Assembly (NCBI GenBank): GCA_012934845.2
Contig: WNNJ02000108.1
Span: 558,001-622,000 of the forward strand
DNA length: 64,000 bases
Source of the DNA: Pomphorhynchus laevis
Lineage: Eukaryota > Acanthocephala > Palaeacanthocephala > Echinorhynchida > Pomphorhynchidae
Direction of reading: 5' to 3'
Part shown: one piece after another, positions 34,182-44,634 of the stretch
How the letters are laid out: each line of letters opens with the position of its first letter
Position numbering within the stretch: position 1 is the stretch's first letter
Translations under genes and position numbers: made by a program
Notes under the pieces: model-generated
Databases searched by the model: none
Seen by the model: the letters and a program-made list of their open reading frames with translations, nothing else
What the model was told of the DNA's origin: nothing

Positions 34182-37100
34182 ATGATTAAATTAATCGCCG
34201 TGGGGATAATCGTATCTATAGCATTGACATTTTTAGAATTTCAATCATCAGAAAAAATGTCCGCTCAGCAAAAAGTTTCGAACCCAGACTTTCTTTCATA
34301 CGATAACGACAAGGCGATTGTAAGAATCGTACATTGTCAAAGCTGAGGGTAATCAGTTTTTTACGTTATAATTGTTAATATTCGTATTATTTTACTATTT
34401 GTACCAATTTTTTGATAAAATAATAAATTCGGATGAGAATTATCGATATGATATGTCAAAAAATAAAAATAAAATAAATTAAAAAATAAAATTATAATTT
34501 AAATTTTCAGTTCTATATTTTGATAGCATTTGATATCATTTTTATGAACAAAACTTTATTCTACATAACACCTCGTTATTTTCCATTTAAGCAGATAGAC
34601 CGCATTATTATAATCATAATATTCGTTGCAAGTGAGCAAGAAATTCAATTAAAAAATCTCCTCGTTATTAAATTTTATTTAATTCAATGGAATGCATATA
34701 TATTTAATTTATTCATTGATGTAATCATTAATTTTTAAAAACATAATTTGAAGACCATTTTCTATAAATGCCGCATTTCGTAAGAAATCCTGGACCGTTG
34801 TTTACCCAGCACATCTGTGCACTACTATTATACCTACCGTATCCATTAAAGATTCAACCTCTGCCTAGTATCTAAAGATTGTCCACACACTAATTAGATC
34901 TGGTTAAGAGCGTAAGCCTCAGTCAATTAAGAAAAGTGTCGGAAACGTCTTTATTCACAATGTTACACAGGCAACCGAAACGGCCAGTGAGTACCTCATT
35001 CTACTGATAAGTGTTGCCGGGTACTCATTGGTCATCTAGAAGTGACATGGTGACTGAAAGTCGTGAATTAAAATCCAGTCTATCAAGCAACACCATTTAG
35101 TATAAATGCCGCATTTCGTAAGAAATCCTTGACGTTGTTTACTCAGCACATCCGTGCACCAATATTATACTTACCGTATCCATTAAAGATTCTACGAGTG
35201 CAGCGACAATTCAGCAACAACCTCTGCCTAGTGTTTAAGGATGGTCCACACAGCAATTCGATCTGATAAAGAGCGTAAGCCTAAGTCAATTAAGTGTTGA
35301 AAACGCCTTAAGTCATAGAGGCGGCCGAAACGACCAGTTGAGAATTTAATTCTACTGATGAGTGTTGGCGGGGTCTCTATCACTTCGGTGCTGAAGTGGT
35401 CGTCTAGAAGTGACACTGAGCCTGCAGTTCGTTAATCGAAGCCACTTTCAATTGAATTTCTTTTAAAATGAAAATTTAATTTCATTTGAATTGTTTTTCA
35501 TTACATAACAAATTTCATTCGGAATCCTGGCCTTTATTTTATTCCGCACAGTTGGACTTAATTTCTGTATACCGAATCCACTTTTGAATTTAACGAGTTA
35601 AGCTACTATTCGAATGTGCCGTAAACTAATCAAACTATCGACGTCATAAATATAACCAGCCCAGATCTTGTTATCTTATCATACAGAGTTGAATCATTTA
35701 TAAAAATGATTTTAAAAATTAATAAAAATACTATTTTATTAATCTTTTAGAGAGATTTAATTTAAAATCTTGAATTTAATTAATATTTCATGAATTAATA
35801 TTAATTTAGGATGTTGTGACGTTCAATACTGCAACATTTGTATCTAGATACATCTCTGATTTGTATTCAATAATTAAGTTACCAACGTTAGTTTTAATTA
35901 AACTAATAAACTATTTACTTTTATATAATTGTTAATAATTAATTCAAAAACAAGACAAATAAAATATAATAATTATCACTTTTATAAAATTTATGTTCAA
36001 ATGCTTAGATAAATTAACTTTTATCTAAGCATTAATCAACACTTGCTCGACTGTAAATCCAGCACAATTTTTATTTCAATCTTTCTTGAACACTTGCAAC
36101 AATTGATTACATAACATTTTAAAAAAATATATCATTTATAACATAACATTTATAAAATACGTAGACTCATATATAGTGATCAGATTATACAATAATCAAT
36201 ACATAGACTCAGTAAGCTGATCTGATAGATCTTAGTATATAAAGTGACCAGATTATGCTATCTGTATAAAAATACATAATGGTGGCCAGATTATACAATT
36301 ATCTATTATACTCCGGGGAATTTCATAATTATTTTGATTTCATAATCATTTCTGTTGATTATAAATCAACAAAATATTAAATTTACAATAGTATATAAAG
36401 TGACCAGATTATGCAATCTGTATAAAAATACATAACGGTGTAAAGTTTTCCAATAAATGCACGAAAAGTTATTCAACTTTCTTCATTTTTTCGTAAAAAA
36501 TGATTTGAATTTGAAAAATCTCGAAAATTTCGAATATAAATATACAATTTTATTGCAGTACTGCAATCTGCATATTTATAATGATCTATAATCCAAAGCT
36601 TTGGTAATTTGAGATTTTCCACATAAAGTTATTGAACATTTAATTTCAAAATCAGTAATTTTTAAAATTCTTAGAAGATTTGATCGAACAATCGATCAAT
36701 CTAACATTTTTAAGGCATCGCAAAATAGCATCAAAACTGTTGTCGTTTCGGTGCCTTCTACGCCAAATAAATTCCACAAGATATGAGTCGATCATAGATC
36801 GATGTGTACCCCATCGTCGTCTATTTCCAGATTTTAGCTGGTTCCATGTCGACTCTATCTGTTGCGTGTGGATACCATCTGAAGTCACAAATTCAATAGA
36901 ATGATTGACAGTCCTGTGCTGAAAGCTGTATCCTTCCAAGCTTTGCACGCCACAATAACCTTTCCAAAGATCTGAATGGATTATTGAGCCTGGCAGAATG
37001 CATTGCTTAATACAAGCATTTAGTGTTTCGGCGTTTCGTTGATCCACTGCAAAAAGAAAAACCTCGGAGGACTCTTTGCAGACGCCGCCAAACACCCGTT

Positions 37101-40100
37101 GTTGCGGTAAAACGCGTCCCCTATTGTATTTGCGGCGTGCAAATACAGTTTCGTCGATTTCGACGACCATATCCTTGCCCCCTATTTTGGTAGGATTCCA
37201 CAATATCATAGCCGCACAGGCCTCACGCATGTAATTATTATAATCGACAGCTGTATTATGATCGATATCTAATTCCTCTTCACAGAATTGAACTGTCGTC
37301 AATTGTTTCGACCAACAATATATAAATACGATTGTTTTGGATAGGGATAATCGTGCTCCTTCAAACCAAGTCCCTTCACGAACGGATGGCGAAACATTGT
37401 ACTGCGATTTTTGGCATCGCCAGTATATATAGTCGCCTCGATTAATTAGTTTCATCGAATGCTTGCGACGACATATTTTTTCTAAAATATCTTTAGAATA
37501 TATGTTATTAATATAACGTTTGACATACCTCTTGGAATAAGTTCACAAGTCTGCAAGAATTTTACCGCATCCATTTCCGTAGTAATATTACTGCGTAACC
37601 AGTTTAGGTTTATATTAATAGACATCTGCTAATATTTACGAATTTACAAAATAATATATTCACAGAGATTATAACAAAGAGGTATTAAAACTTTTGAACA
37701 TCTACAGAGTTTGATAGAAAAATCGATTACACGTACATACCATATCACACGGGAGGAATGGGGTATATCAAAGGGAGATTAAAGATTGTATTATATATGT
37801 GATAAACAATGTTAGGAAGATGAATTTGATGTATATGAAATTTAAACGACAATGCCCGATAAATCCCCATCCTCCCCATAGTAATCGATTGATCAATCAA
37901 ATCTTCTAAGAATTTTAAAAATTACTGTTTTAGAAATTAAATTTTCAATAACTTTATGTGGAAAATCTCAAATTACCAAGGCTTTGGATTATATATCATG
38001 ATAAATATGCAGATTGCAGTAGTGCAATAAAAATTGTATGTTTATATTTGAGATTTTTGATATTTTTCAAATTCAAATTATTTTTTTTTCAAAAAATGAA
38101 GAAAGTTGAATTACTTTTCGTGCATTTATTGGAAAACTTTACAATGATATCAATTACACCGGAAATTTCTGCAAATAATACAAATTAAAAGTCATTCCGA
38201 CTTCAATTCACTTAAAATTTTAAAAAATTAAATATTAATTTTTTTTTAAATTTAAATATTTAAATTTGTACTTGTTTCTCCCGAAATTTTTCTGTCAGTT
38301 GAAAGAGTACTTACAATTCCCCTATTTTAGCACATTTTCATTTTGCTACGACAAAGTCAGTATAACGGAAAAGATCCCAAATAATTTTTACTGAAATTTA
38401 ATTTTGTCTCAACTGTAAAATAATATTTTTTATATATTATATTTTGTCTTCGTATTTTATACTATAAATAAATTAAAAATAAAGATAAAAAATTATAAAT
38501 AATAAATAATTATAAATATTATTTACAATTTATATTTATATAATGATAAAATTTATTATTAAAATTTAAAATAAAAATCAATTTTTATGAATTGACTGAT
38601 AAATATCAGACGATGTATAAGAATAAGATTTAATAAAAGATATAAGATATACTAAAATTCTTATTATAATAAAATTTAATTAATTTTTATTTGCATTTTT
38701 TGCAACAAAAGATTGCATAATATTTTGGTAATTGTCAATTATCTAGGTGATATCACAAAATATTGAAGAAAAATGTAATAATATTATCAGACTCCAATAC
38801 ATTTTCAAGTGGTTTCGCGTATATAAATAACGACTTTCACCAGAAAAATCTGCGGCAGTTATAATAAATATTAAATTGGAATTTTGTTTTAGCAAGAACT
38901 GACGAAAAAACATTTTATAAATGCCCTTTTATTAATATTAAATATTTTAATAAAATACTAACTGCTTATTTGATATATCTACTTATTTGTGGTGTTAATT
39001 GAATGTTGTATTTTTACCTTTGAGACATTTATTTTATAAGTAAATGATTATTATTAAATAAAATAATCAATAAATTTTTAATTTATTATTTATTTTTTAT
39101 TATTAGAATCAATAATTCTAATTTATGCCGATTTTGGAAAGCTAGCATTGGGTCCTCTGCATCGAGGTGTTTAAGCGTATTGCACAACTAAAAGCGTCTC
39201 GATATTCACTTCAAAGATGACTAATCAAATATTTAAGACGCAAAATCGGCTTTGCGCTAGCAGAAATAGCATCAATGAATTTATGAATTGACTGATAATA
39301 TCAGACGATGTATAAGAATAAGATTTAATAAAAGATATAAGATATACTAAAATTCTTATTATAATAAAATTTAATTAATTTTTATTTGCATTTTTTGAAC
39401 ATATGCAACAAAAGATTGCATAATATTTTGGTAATTGTCAATTATCTAGGTGATATCACAAAATATTGGAGAAAAATGTAATAATATTATCAGACTCCAA
39501 TACATTTTTAAGTGGTTTCGATTATAGAAATGATGACTTTAGCCAGAAAAATCTGCGGCAGTTATAATAAATATTAAATTGGAATTTTGTTTTAGCAAGA
39601 ACTGACGAAAAAACATTTTATAAATGCCCTTTTTATTAATATTAAATATTTTAATAAAATTCTAAATTTAACGATTTTCTAAAATAATCTAATATATGTC
39701 GATATATCTAAATCGTTAAATAACGACATAACTGCTTATTTGATATATCTACTTATTTGTTGTGTTGATTAAATGTTGTATATTTACCTTTGATACATTT
39801 ATTTTATAAGTAAACGATTATTATTGAATAAAATAATAAATAAATTTTTAATTTATTATTAATTTTTTATTATTAGAATCAATTTAATTAAAATTTATTT
39901 GAGGTTTCTTAAAGAAAAATAACACAATTCTATATTTTTTAGTAATGTTTTTAAATGTTATTTCATCTTTCGGTTTTGTGCTTAGGTATCGAAATGCGTT
40001 CGAACAATTCTCTCGAGTTATTCGAACGCAATTTGGCGATACAGTCAGAGTGGTTGGTTCGAACTATCCTGTCGGTCGCCTTCGTGCTTCATTAGCCCGC

Positions 40101-40409
40101 TTTTTATCAATACTTAAATTTGCCTTAATTGTTTGCGTTGCTTTTGAATACAATTACTTTGGTGATCAAATGCCAGACTTTTACAAATGGATGCTTGCCA
40201 ACAAAATTTACTCATGCTTCTTCGTTTTCTTCATTGGTAACAGTGTGGAATCGTTGTTAATGAGCACAGGTGCATTTGAGATATATGTCAATGACATGCC
40301 TATTTGGTCAAAACTTCAATCAGGTCGGTTTCCATCAACATCCGAAATCCTTCAAGCACTCGAAAATAACAGGCGTCTTCTAATGCCAAACGCAAACAAC
40401 CAATTGTAG
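34182..40409 (+). CDS. SELENOT: Selenoprotein T (two exons, UGA-coded Sec)
   Basis: Exon 1 is 34182-34348 and exon 2 is 39986-40409, giving 196 residues (human SELENOT has 195). SELENOT is a thioredoxin-like ER membrane redox protein. Residues 1-20 form a signal/anchor. The redox motif CxxU is C52-Q-S-U55, where U is the TGA at 34344-34346; it is followed by G56 (split codon) and YRNAFEQFSRVI. The donor GG^GTAATC and acceptor CTTAG^G keep phase. Later blocks LARFLSILKFALIV (about 92-105), the hydrophobic IYSCFFVFFIGNS and the family signature MSTGAFEIYVND..IWSKLQSGR match the family closely. An upstream in-frame ATG (34149) would only add 11 residues before the hydrophobic segment. Read conventionally the TGA is a stop and exon 2 looks like an orphan. 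The intron (5.6 kb) holds a Merlin element. Confidence 0.93.
34766..35450. repeat. Two tandem ~340-bp repeat units
   Basis: The units at about 34766-35090 and 35103-35450 both start AAATGCCGCATTTCGTAAGA and share blocks such as ACCTCTGCCTAGT, AGAGCGTAAGCCT and CATCTAGAAGTGACA or a close variant. A third, very short piece (GGAATCCTGGCC) is at about 35520. No coding potential is seen. This is a dispersed or satellite-type repeat. Confidence 0.75.
36438..38143 (-). mobile_element. Merlin DNA transposon with ~260-bp TIRs
   Basis: This 1706-bp element lies in the SELENOT intron. Terminal inverted repeats are 36438-36696 and 37884-38143, starting TGTAAAGTTTTCCAATAAAT, and are clearly similar along their whole length. 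One transposase gene fills the middle on the minus strand. The flanks look like a split copy of the repeat at 36236-36320 (left TACATAACGGT; right ACACCGGAAATTTC resembles CTCCGGGGAATTTC), which marks the old target. A clean 8-9 bp target duplication, expected for Merlin, cannot be read. The element looks whole. Confidence 0.88.
36652..37625 (-). CDS. Merlin (IS1016/ISXO2-like) transposase
   Basis: I propose two exons: 37625-37529 (ATG, 32 codons plus one base) and 37481-36652, with a 47-nt intron (GTATGT...TTTTAG) between them, giving 308 residues without a stop. The protein binds the element's TIRs and catalyses cut-and-paste transposition. Visible: a partial zinc-ribbon-like start (KICRRKHSMKL...YWRC), GGKDMVVEIDET with catalytic D142, HSDLWKGY with D203, and HTQQIESTWNQLK with E242, then the basic FIWRRRHR. 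These are the DDE residues of the DDE_Tnp_IS1595/ISXO2 domain found in Merlin. The last 15 or so codons lie inside the left TIR. Without the intron the frame would begin at M42 and lose the N-terminus. Confidence 0.85.
38586..39883. repeat. Direct repeat of 0.53 and 0.60 kb
   Basis: Copies 38586-39114 and 39282-39883 are nearly identical, from TATGAATTGACTGATAA to TTATTAGAATCAAT. Copy 2 has an extra block of about 72 bp at 39660-39730 bounded by inverted ATTTAACGATTT/AAATCGTTAAAT, so it is probably a small later insertion. The 167 bp between the copies carries GCCGATTTTG and CAAAATCGGC near its ends in inverted orientation. Both copies lie in the SELENOT intron just before exon 2. Confidence 0.85.
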
Positions 40410-40420
40410 AAATATTGTTT

Positions 40421-40496
40421 TCTCGTATTTTGTATGAAGATTTCCGATCTAACCCATCAAAAATGGTGATCAGAGATCTGAACTTGAATTATGAGA
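40421..40496 (+). promoter_or_regulatory. SECIS element (form II) in SELENOT 3' UTR
   Basis: Twelve nt after the SELENOT stop begins a fold with all SECIS parts. Helix I: TCTCGTA (40421) with TATGAGA ending at 40496. SECIS core: ATGA (40434-40437) opposite TGA (40479-40481). Helix II: AGATTTCCGATC pairs with GATCAGAGATCT, 11 of 12 positions counting one G-U. The unpaired AA (40451-40452) is 13 nt after ATGA, in the apical part. An extra mini-stem CCAT/ATGG closes the apex, as in form II SECIS. It recruits SBP2 and the Sec elongation factor so the exon-1 UGA is read as selenocysteine. Confidence 0.87.
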
Positions 40497-40961
40497 TTTT
40501 TATGTAAAACAGCAAATATCCAGACATTAGTACTTATTTTCTCTACTGCTTTTAATGACGAATTAATTTTAATTCATCATTCGTAATTTAAAATGGTTGT
40601 GATAGGATCTTGGTAAGGTAACTTATTAAATTATTTGAATCAAATGTATATTTATTTTTTGCAGTCAAGTGTTTAATTCTTTACGATTAAACACTTAATA
40701 TTATAAAATCAATATTTAATGTTTTTGATTTTATGTAAATAAATACTCAAGCGCATTCAATTGAAAGCGAAGAATTTTAAAAGGCATTAATACATTCTTA
40801 CATACATTCTTTTTTACAAATGACATTACTGAAGTTTGTCGAGTTTTAGCAGCAATAAATTGAGCATATTTTATGGATTTAGAATATATATAACATGAAA
40901 CGACTGTAATTTAGGAATTCAGCATCATTAAAGAAATGTTTCTGAATTAGTGAGGATATCA

Positions 40962-40994
40962 TGGTTGTAGCATGATTTTTTCATGCTACGACCA
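40962..40994. repeat. 14-bp-arm hairpin
   Basis: TGGTTGTAGCATGA pairs with TCATGCTACGACCA (one mismatch) across a 5-nt T loop. Confidence 0.65.
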
Positions 40995-41113
40995 AGACAA
41001 TGGAATGATTAAATTTATAAAATTGTTATTCACATCACCGACAATTTCTTCATGCAAATTAAGCAAAATTTATCATTAACAATAATTTTCCATTGATACA
41101 TTCGATGTATTCA

Positions 41114-41256
41114 TTAATCGTTCACGGCGTATAAACATCGAGAAGCAACAAGAAAATGTTAATCACGAATTTGGAAAAAGACTATTGAAATAGTTGAAAA
41201 TTCGTGATTAACATTTTCTTGTTGCTTCTCGATGTTTATACGCCGTGAACGATTAA
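41114..41256. repeat. Perfect 59-bp inverted repeat (fold-back)
   Basis: Arms 41114-41172 and 41198-41256 are exact reverse complements; the 25-nt spacer itself contains ACTATT..AATAGT, which can pair. The arms begin TTAATCGTTCACGGCGTATA. A diverged relative is at 61785-62040 (shared GGACTATTGAAATAG-type core and CGA-TTTAAA blocks). It is probably a MITE or fold-back element. Confidence 0.85.
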
Positions 41257-41724
41257 CAATAATGAAATTCTTCCGGATCAAAAAACAGTGTTAAATTCTT
41301 CCGGATCAAATAATAATTTAAATAAACATTGTTTTATTAGCTTGAAGAAATCGTTGATAATGAAGGTAATAATTCAACTTTTGCCTTGATTAAATACCCG
41401 TTTCTTGCATTATTCTAAAATGCTTTCACAATTGCTTTGAGATTTCAAAAATGCCTATTATTGCTTGGCGCTTCGATTGTAAGTTCAAATATGTCATTGT
41501 AAAAATAATCGGTATTCCCATATATTTTGTAATCTAACTCTTCGATTGACATCGACGAGTTAGTTATTTAATCAATAAATAAAACAAAAGTTTTATAGAA
41601 CTGAAAGACTCGTGTAATATAACTGTTTTTCTGCAGACATTATCGATAGTCAGCACGAACATTTGAATTTAATAAACAAAATCAATTTTTTCACAAAAAA
41701 AATTTCTTGAAAAAATTCTAAAAA

Positions 41725-41768
41725 CATTTCTTTCAAGAGATTTTAAAAAAAATCTCTTGAAGGAAATG
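41725..41768. repeat. 20-bp-arm hairpin
   Basis: CATTTCTTTCAAGAGATTTT pairs with AAAATCTCTTGAAGGAAATG with one mismatch and a 4-nt loop. Confidence 0.65.
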
Positions 41769-42252
41769 AGAAAGCAATCGGTTAATGAGATGTTTAAAAA
41801 ATAATGTTTTGAAGCTAGTATAATATTGATGATGCACATGTTTATTACTGATAACTATTATTAATATATGTATTTTAGTTCAGTTATTTGACATTAAAAT
41901 TTGTGATATTTACAATTTGTAAAATTGTAAATCAATAAATGAAAAATTTAACGAATTCTTTCAAGTGCTAACGAGGAGATTAAAAGGCAACTTTTAACTG
42001 TCGAACAGCTAAAATATAGACGAATAAATTTGTAAAAAACAAACATAAAATAGAAAAATGTCAGTGTCAAATTTTTTATTGGTCTCTGACAGTATTAAAT
42101 TAGTATTAGTTAAAATAACAACTAAAATTCTCAACATTGAACCTGACTTAAACTAGGATGACAAGGCTGAACATAAAAGATCATTTCATCTAAACAATAT
42201 AAGATTTTAATTGTACTTGATTGCATCTGTAAGCTGAAATTTTTCTGATTTT

Positions 42253-42458
42253 GGCACGATATTATCCTCACAGGTATTGATCTTATTTTTGATACAACAG
42301 CCTCCATTATAGGTGCCTCCACAGAAATCTTTGGTAAAAGGCGAAAGATTTATTCGAGATTGAAGGCGCCTAGATGCATCCACTTTCCGTGGAGTCATCT
42401 ATAATGAAGGCTGTTGTATCAAAAATAAGGTCAATACATGTGAGAATAATATCGTGCC
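42253..42458. repeat. 206-bp fold-back element
   Basis: Arms of about 69 bp run inward from GGCACGATATTATCCTCACA (42253) and from its complement ending CGTGCC (42458), with about seven mismatches. The palindrome can be traced a further 15 bp or so outward through CTGAAATTTTTCTGA and TCAGAAAAATATTAG. The spacer of about 68 bp has no frame. It resembles a MITE. Confidence 0.8.
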
Positions 42459-43164
42459 ACTCAGAAAAATATTAGTTAAATATTAAATTATTATAACAGT
42501 ATCTAACTATGGATAATGAATTACTTAATGCATACATTTTGGCACGTTATTATTTGACTTATCTCTTAATAGATGACCGAGGATAAGCCTAGACGAGAAT
42601 GGTTCTCTCCAGCTCAATCAATCAATAAGGTTTTGTGACAGAACTTAATTTAACTTTCACGTTAAAAATAGATAATCACCACTAATCGCCACTATATTGC
42701 TGACTTTATTGACAATTGTGTATGTATACGAAACACTCTGCATGCAATTGAGTTGATGTCATTGGTAAAATTGTACCAATTATACTTGTAATATCACTAT
42801 TTACAGGGATATGGCCGCTTATTACCATCGAAAAAGCGCACGTCATGTGAAAATTCAAAATTCAATATCAATTTTAATACGAAGTAATACTTATAAAACG
42901 TCCACTGTGCTAATCTAATTATTTAAGAAACACTTCCAACGAATGCAATACATCAATCGGTCATGTTGATGGATACGCGTCGACAATATTACACGAAGAG
43001 GTTTCTGAATATCTATGATTGAATTCTAGGTTTATTTTAAAATGCTAGGCTCTGTATTTAGTCAGTAAAGGTTTGCTATCAGTGCGTCACACTAGAGACG
43101 GAGATATGGTAAATCAGATTATCATACGCTTTTAAATGTCTTTTCTTTCGTTTTGCTTATTATT

Positions 43165-43929
43165 ATGAGTGAATCAGAGTTGTTTAATGCGTTTTCTTCT
43201 GAAAATCCTAGATTCCCTGTTCGATTCCGAGTATATTCTCATTTTGCTCGGAATTGGATTGTAAAGGATGGCTTAAAATTTGGATGCGAGTTTTGTAAGT
43301 TGTAGTTTAGTCATTTTGATTAGCAAACGCGCTTTAATATAAACATTTTGATTTGAAATATTTTATTGTTCGACAATGTGCAGTGAGCCAGTTCACTGTA
43401 GATTTTTATTTTGATAAAAGAAGATTGACGTTTTATTATCCAATAATACGTTAGATATGCACCTTAATTGTTCAGACGTTTAAAGATCGAGAAAAATAAT
43501 TTTAATTATTTGTTTTATATTCAATTTATTTTTTAAATAAACATTTTATTTTAATAATCATTACGATGCAGCATTGATCTCACTTTATATTCCATTATTT
43601 TATTTTTACTGTTATTTAGTGTTATACCCCGGATCACCTGAAGATTTTCATAGCATTTACGGCGTACACATCCTGAATAATAACACGTGTTTACAAAGTG
43701 AATGGAAATTTATTGCCGGCTTAGCAAGATGTCTGAAAAATGTTCGAAAGGTAAAAAGGACAGGTTTTCTATCAGTAATCTTTCTATTTATATTTGTGTT
43801 TAGCAATTATGTATTTGTTTTGTTGACGAGAAGATCGCATCAAGTTATTATACCCTAAATAACCTTGAACAATCTATCGATGTAATAGATTTTATCTTTG
43901 AAAGATTTAAATTTACTCAAGATGGCTAG
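43165..43929 (+). CDS. TSEN2: tRNA-splicing endonuclease catalytic subunit Sen2, very short
   Basis: Three exons, 43165-43294, 43620-43750 and 43804-43929, join to 128 residues. Splice sites are T^GTAAGT/TTTAG^TG, AAG^GTAAAA and TTTAG^CAA. Sen2 cuts the 5' splice site of intron-containing pre-tRNAs in the nuclear TSEN complex. The product aligns with the C-terminal catalytic domain of human TSEN2: ELFNAFSSENPRF..., SHFARNWIVKDGLKFG, then LLYPGSPEDFH, WKFIAGLARCLKNVRK and QLCICFV. The catalytic triad is present: Y46, H54 (the same Y+8 spacing as human Y369/H377) and K87 (human K416). Human TSEN2 is 465 residues, so either the N-terminal two thirds is lost or upstream exons escape recognition; no further exon was found in 42.9-43.16 kb. 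Sen34 was considered but the W...R..NV.K block fits Sen2 better. Confidence 0.88.
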
Positions 43930-44630
43930 AGCAATTTTTATTCGAATATTATTTTTCAAAATTTATAAAAATAAATTTTTATGTGATTTTTATTATGAAA
44001 ATAAATTTATGTATTTTTGATATAACGTCACATCGTTTTGACGTTGCTAACGACAAATTATTCTTATTCTACACGGATATCTCTTAATCGATATTTGAGT
44101 ATAGCATGGCATGAATTTTCTAAATTTGTATTTTCGGTCCCTAGGATTGTTTCCGAAAAGCGTTTTAACTTGAGTTGATCGCTTTACATCAATGCAAACC
44201 CATTTATTTCTTTATTCATAGAAACGAATTGTATAAAATGCAAGTCAACTCGAGTTCATAATTCGATAATAATTTTTCAATTTGAAAGAAAAATGTTTAT
44301 GCAATTTATTTTTTAAGAATCGAATAAATTCAATCCGTAATATTTGATGAATTTATCTGATTATTTTGATTATCTCTTCAAAATTAAATAGTTTAGTTTG
44401 TTTGCCTATATAATTGAATTCTTTATTCGCTTTCTACCGGTAACTTAATATAATTTTTAAGAAAAAATTATAATATATAATTTTAATTTATAATATATTA
44501 TAAATTATAACTATTATAATTAATTATTATATTAAAATTTATAATATTATATTTAATTATTATAATATATTTTTACTTATTATAATAATTAAAAATTAGT
44601 TTAATTAATTATTCATCTTTTTAATAAATC
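43930..44630. other. AT-rich intergenic DNA
   Basis: No gene. The part 44458-44620 is almost pure A/T with many TATAAT-type palindromes. Confidence 0.5.
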
Positions 44631-44634
44631 GTTT

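Larger units (their letters stand above)
34349..39985 (+). other. SELENOT intron 1
   Basis: A 5637-bp intron with GT at 34349 and AG at 39984-39985. It contains a tandem repeat at 34.77-35.45 kb, AT-rich DNA with scattered copies of the TCTACGTATTTTATACTA-type repeat in reverse (36.15-36.43 kb), a Merlin transposon on the opposite strand, and a 0.53/0.60-kb direct repeat. 34351-34765 and 35450-36150 show nothing further. Confidence 0.85.
40497..43164. other. AT-rich intergenic region with three fold-backs
   Basis: No gene is seen between SELENOT and TSEN2. Apart from the hairpins listed separately (40962, 41114, 41725, 42253) the DNA is AT-rich and unremarkable. Confidence 0.5.

Noticed and set aside
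34344-34346. TGA as a true stop ending a 54-residue protein
   Set aside because: The codon is exactly at the Sec position of the CxxUGYR motif, downstream exon 2 continues the family, and a SECIS fold is present.
39945-39985. ATG at 39945 as the start of a separate 154-residue membrane protein
   Set aside because: The first 14 codons are intron sequence; homology begins exactly at the TTAG acceptor and the missing CxxU part is in exon 1 at 34.18-34.35 kb.
43574-43858. A 94-codon frame as an independent membrane protein
   Set aside because: It is TSEN2 exon 2 with intron sequence read on both sides; the hydrophobic ends are intronic.
43165-43929. TSEN34 instead of TSEN2
   Set aside because: The YPG.P..FH block is shared by both, but the WK..A.L.R...NV.K segment and its spacing fit Sen2.
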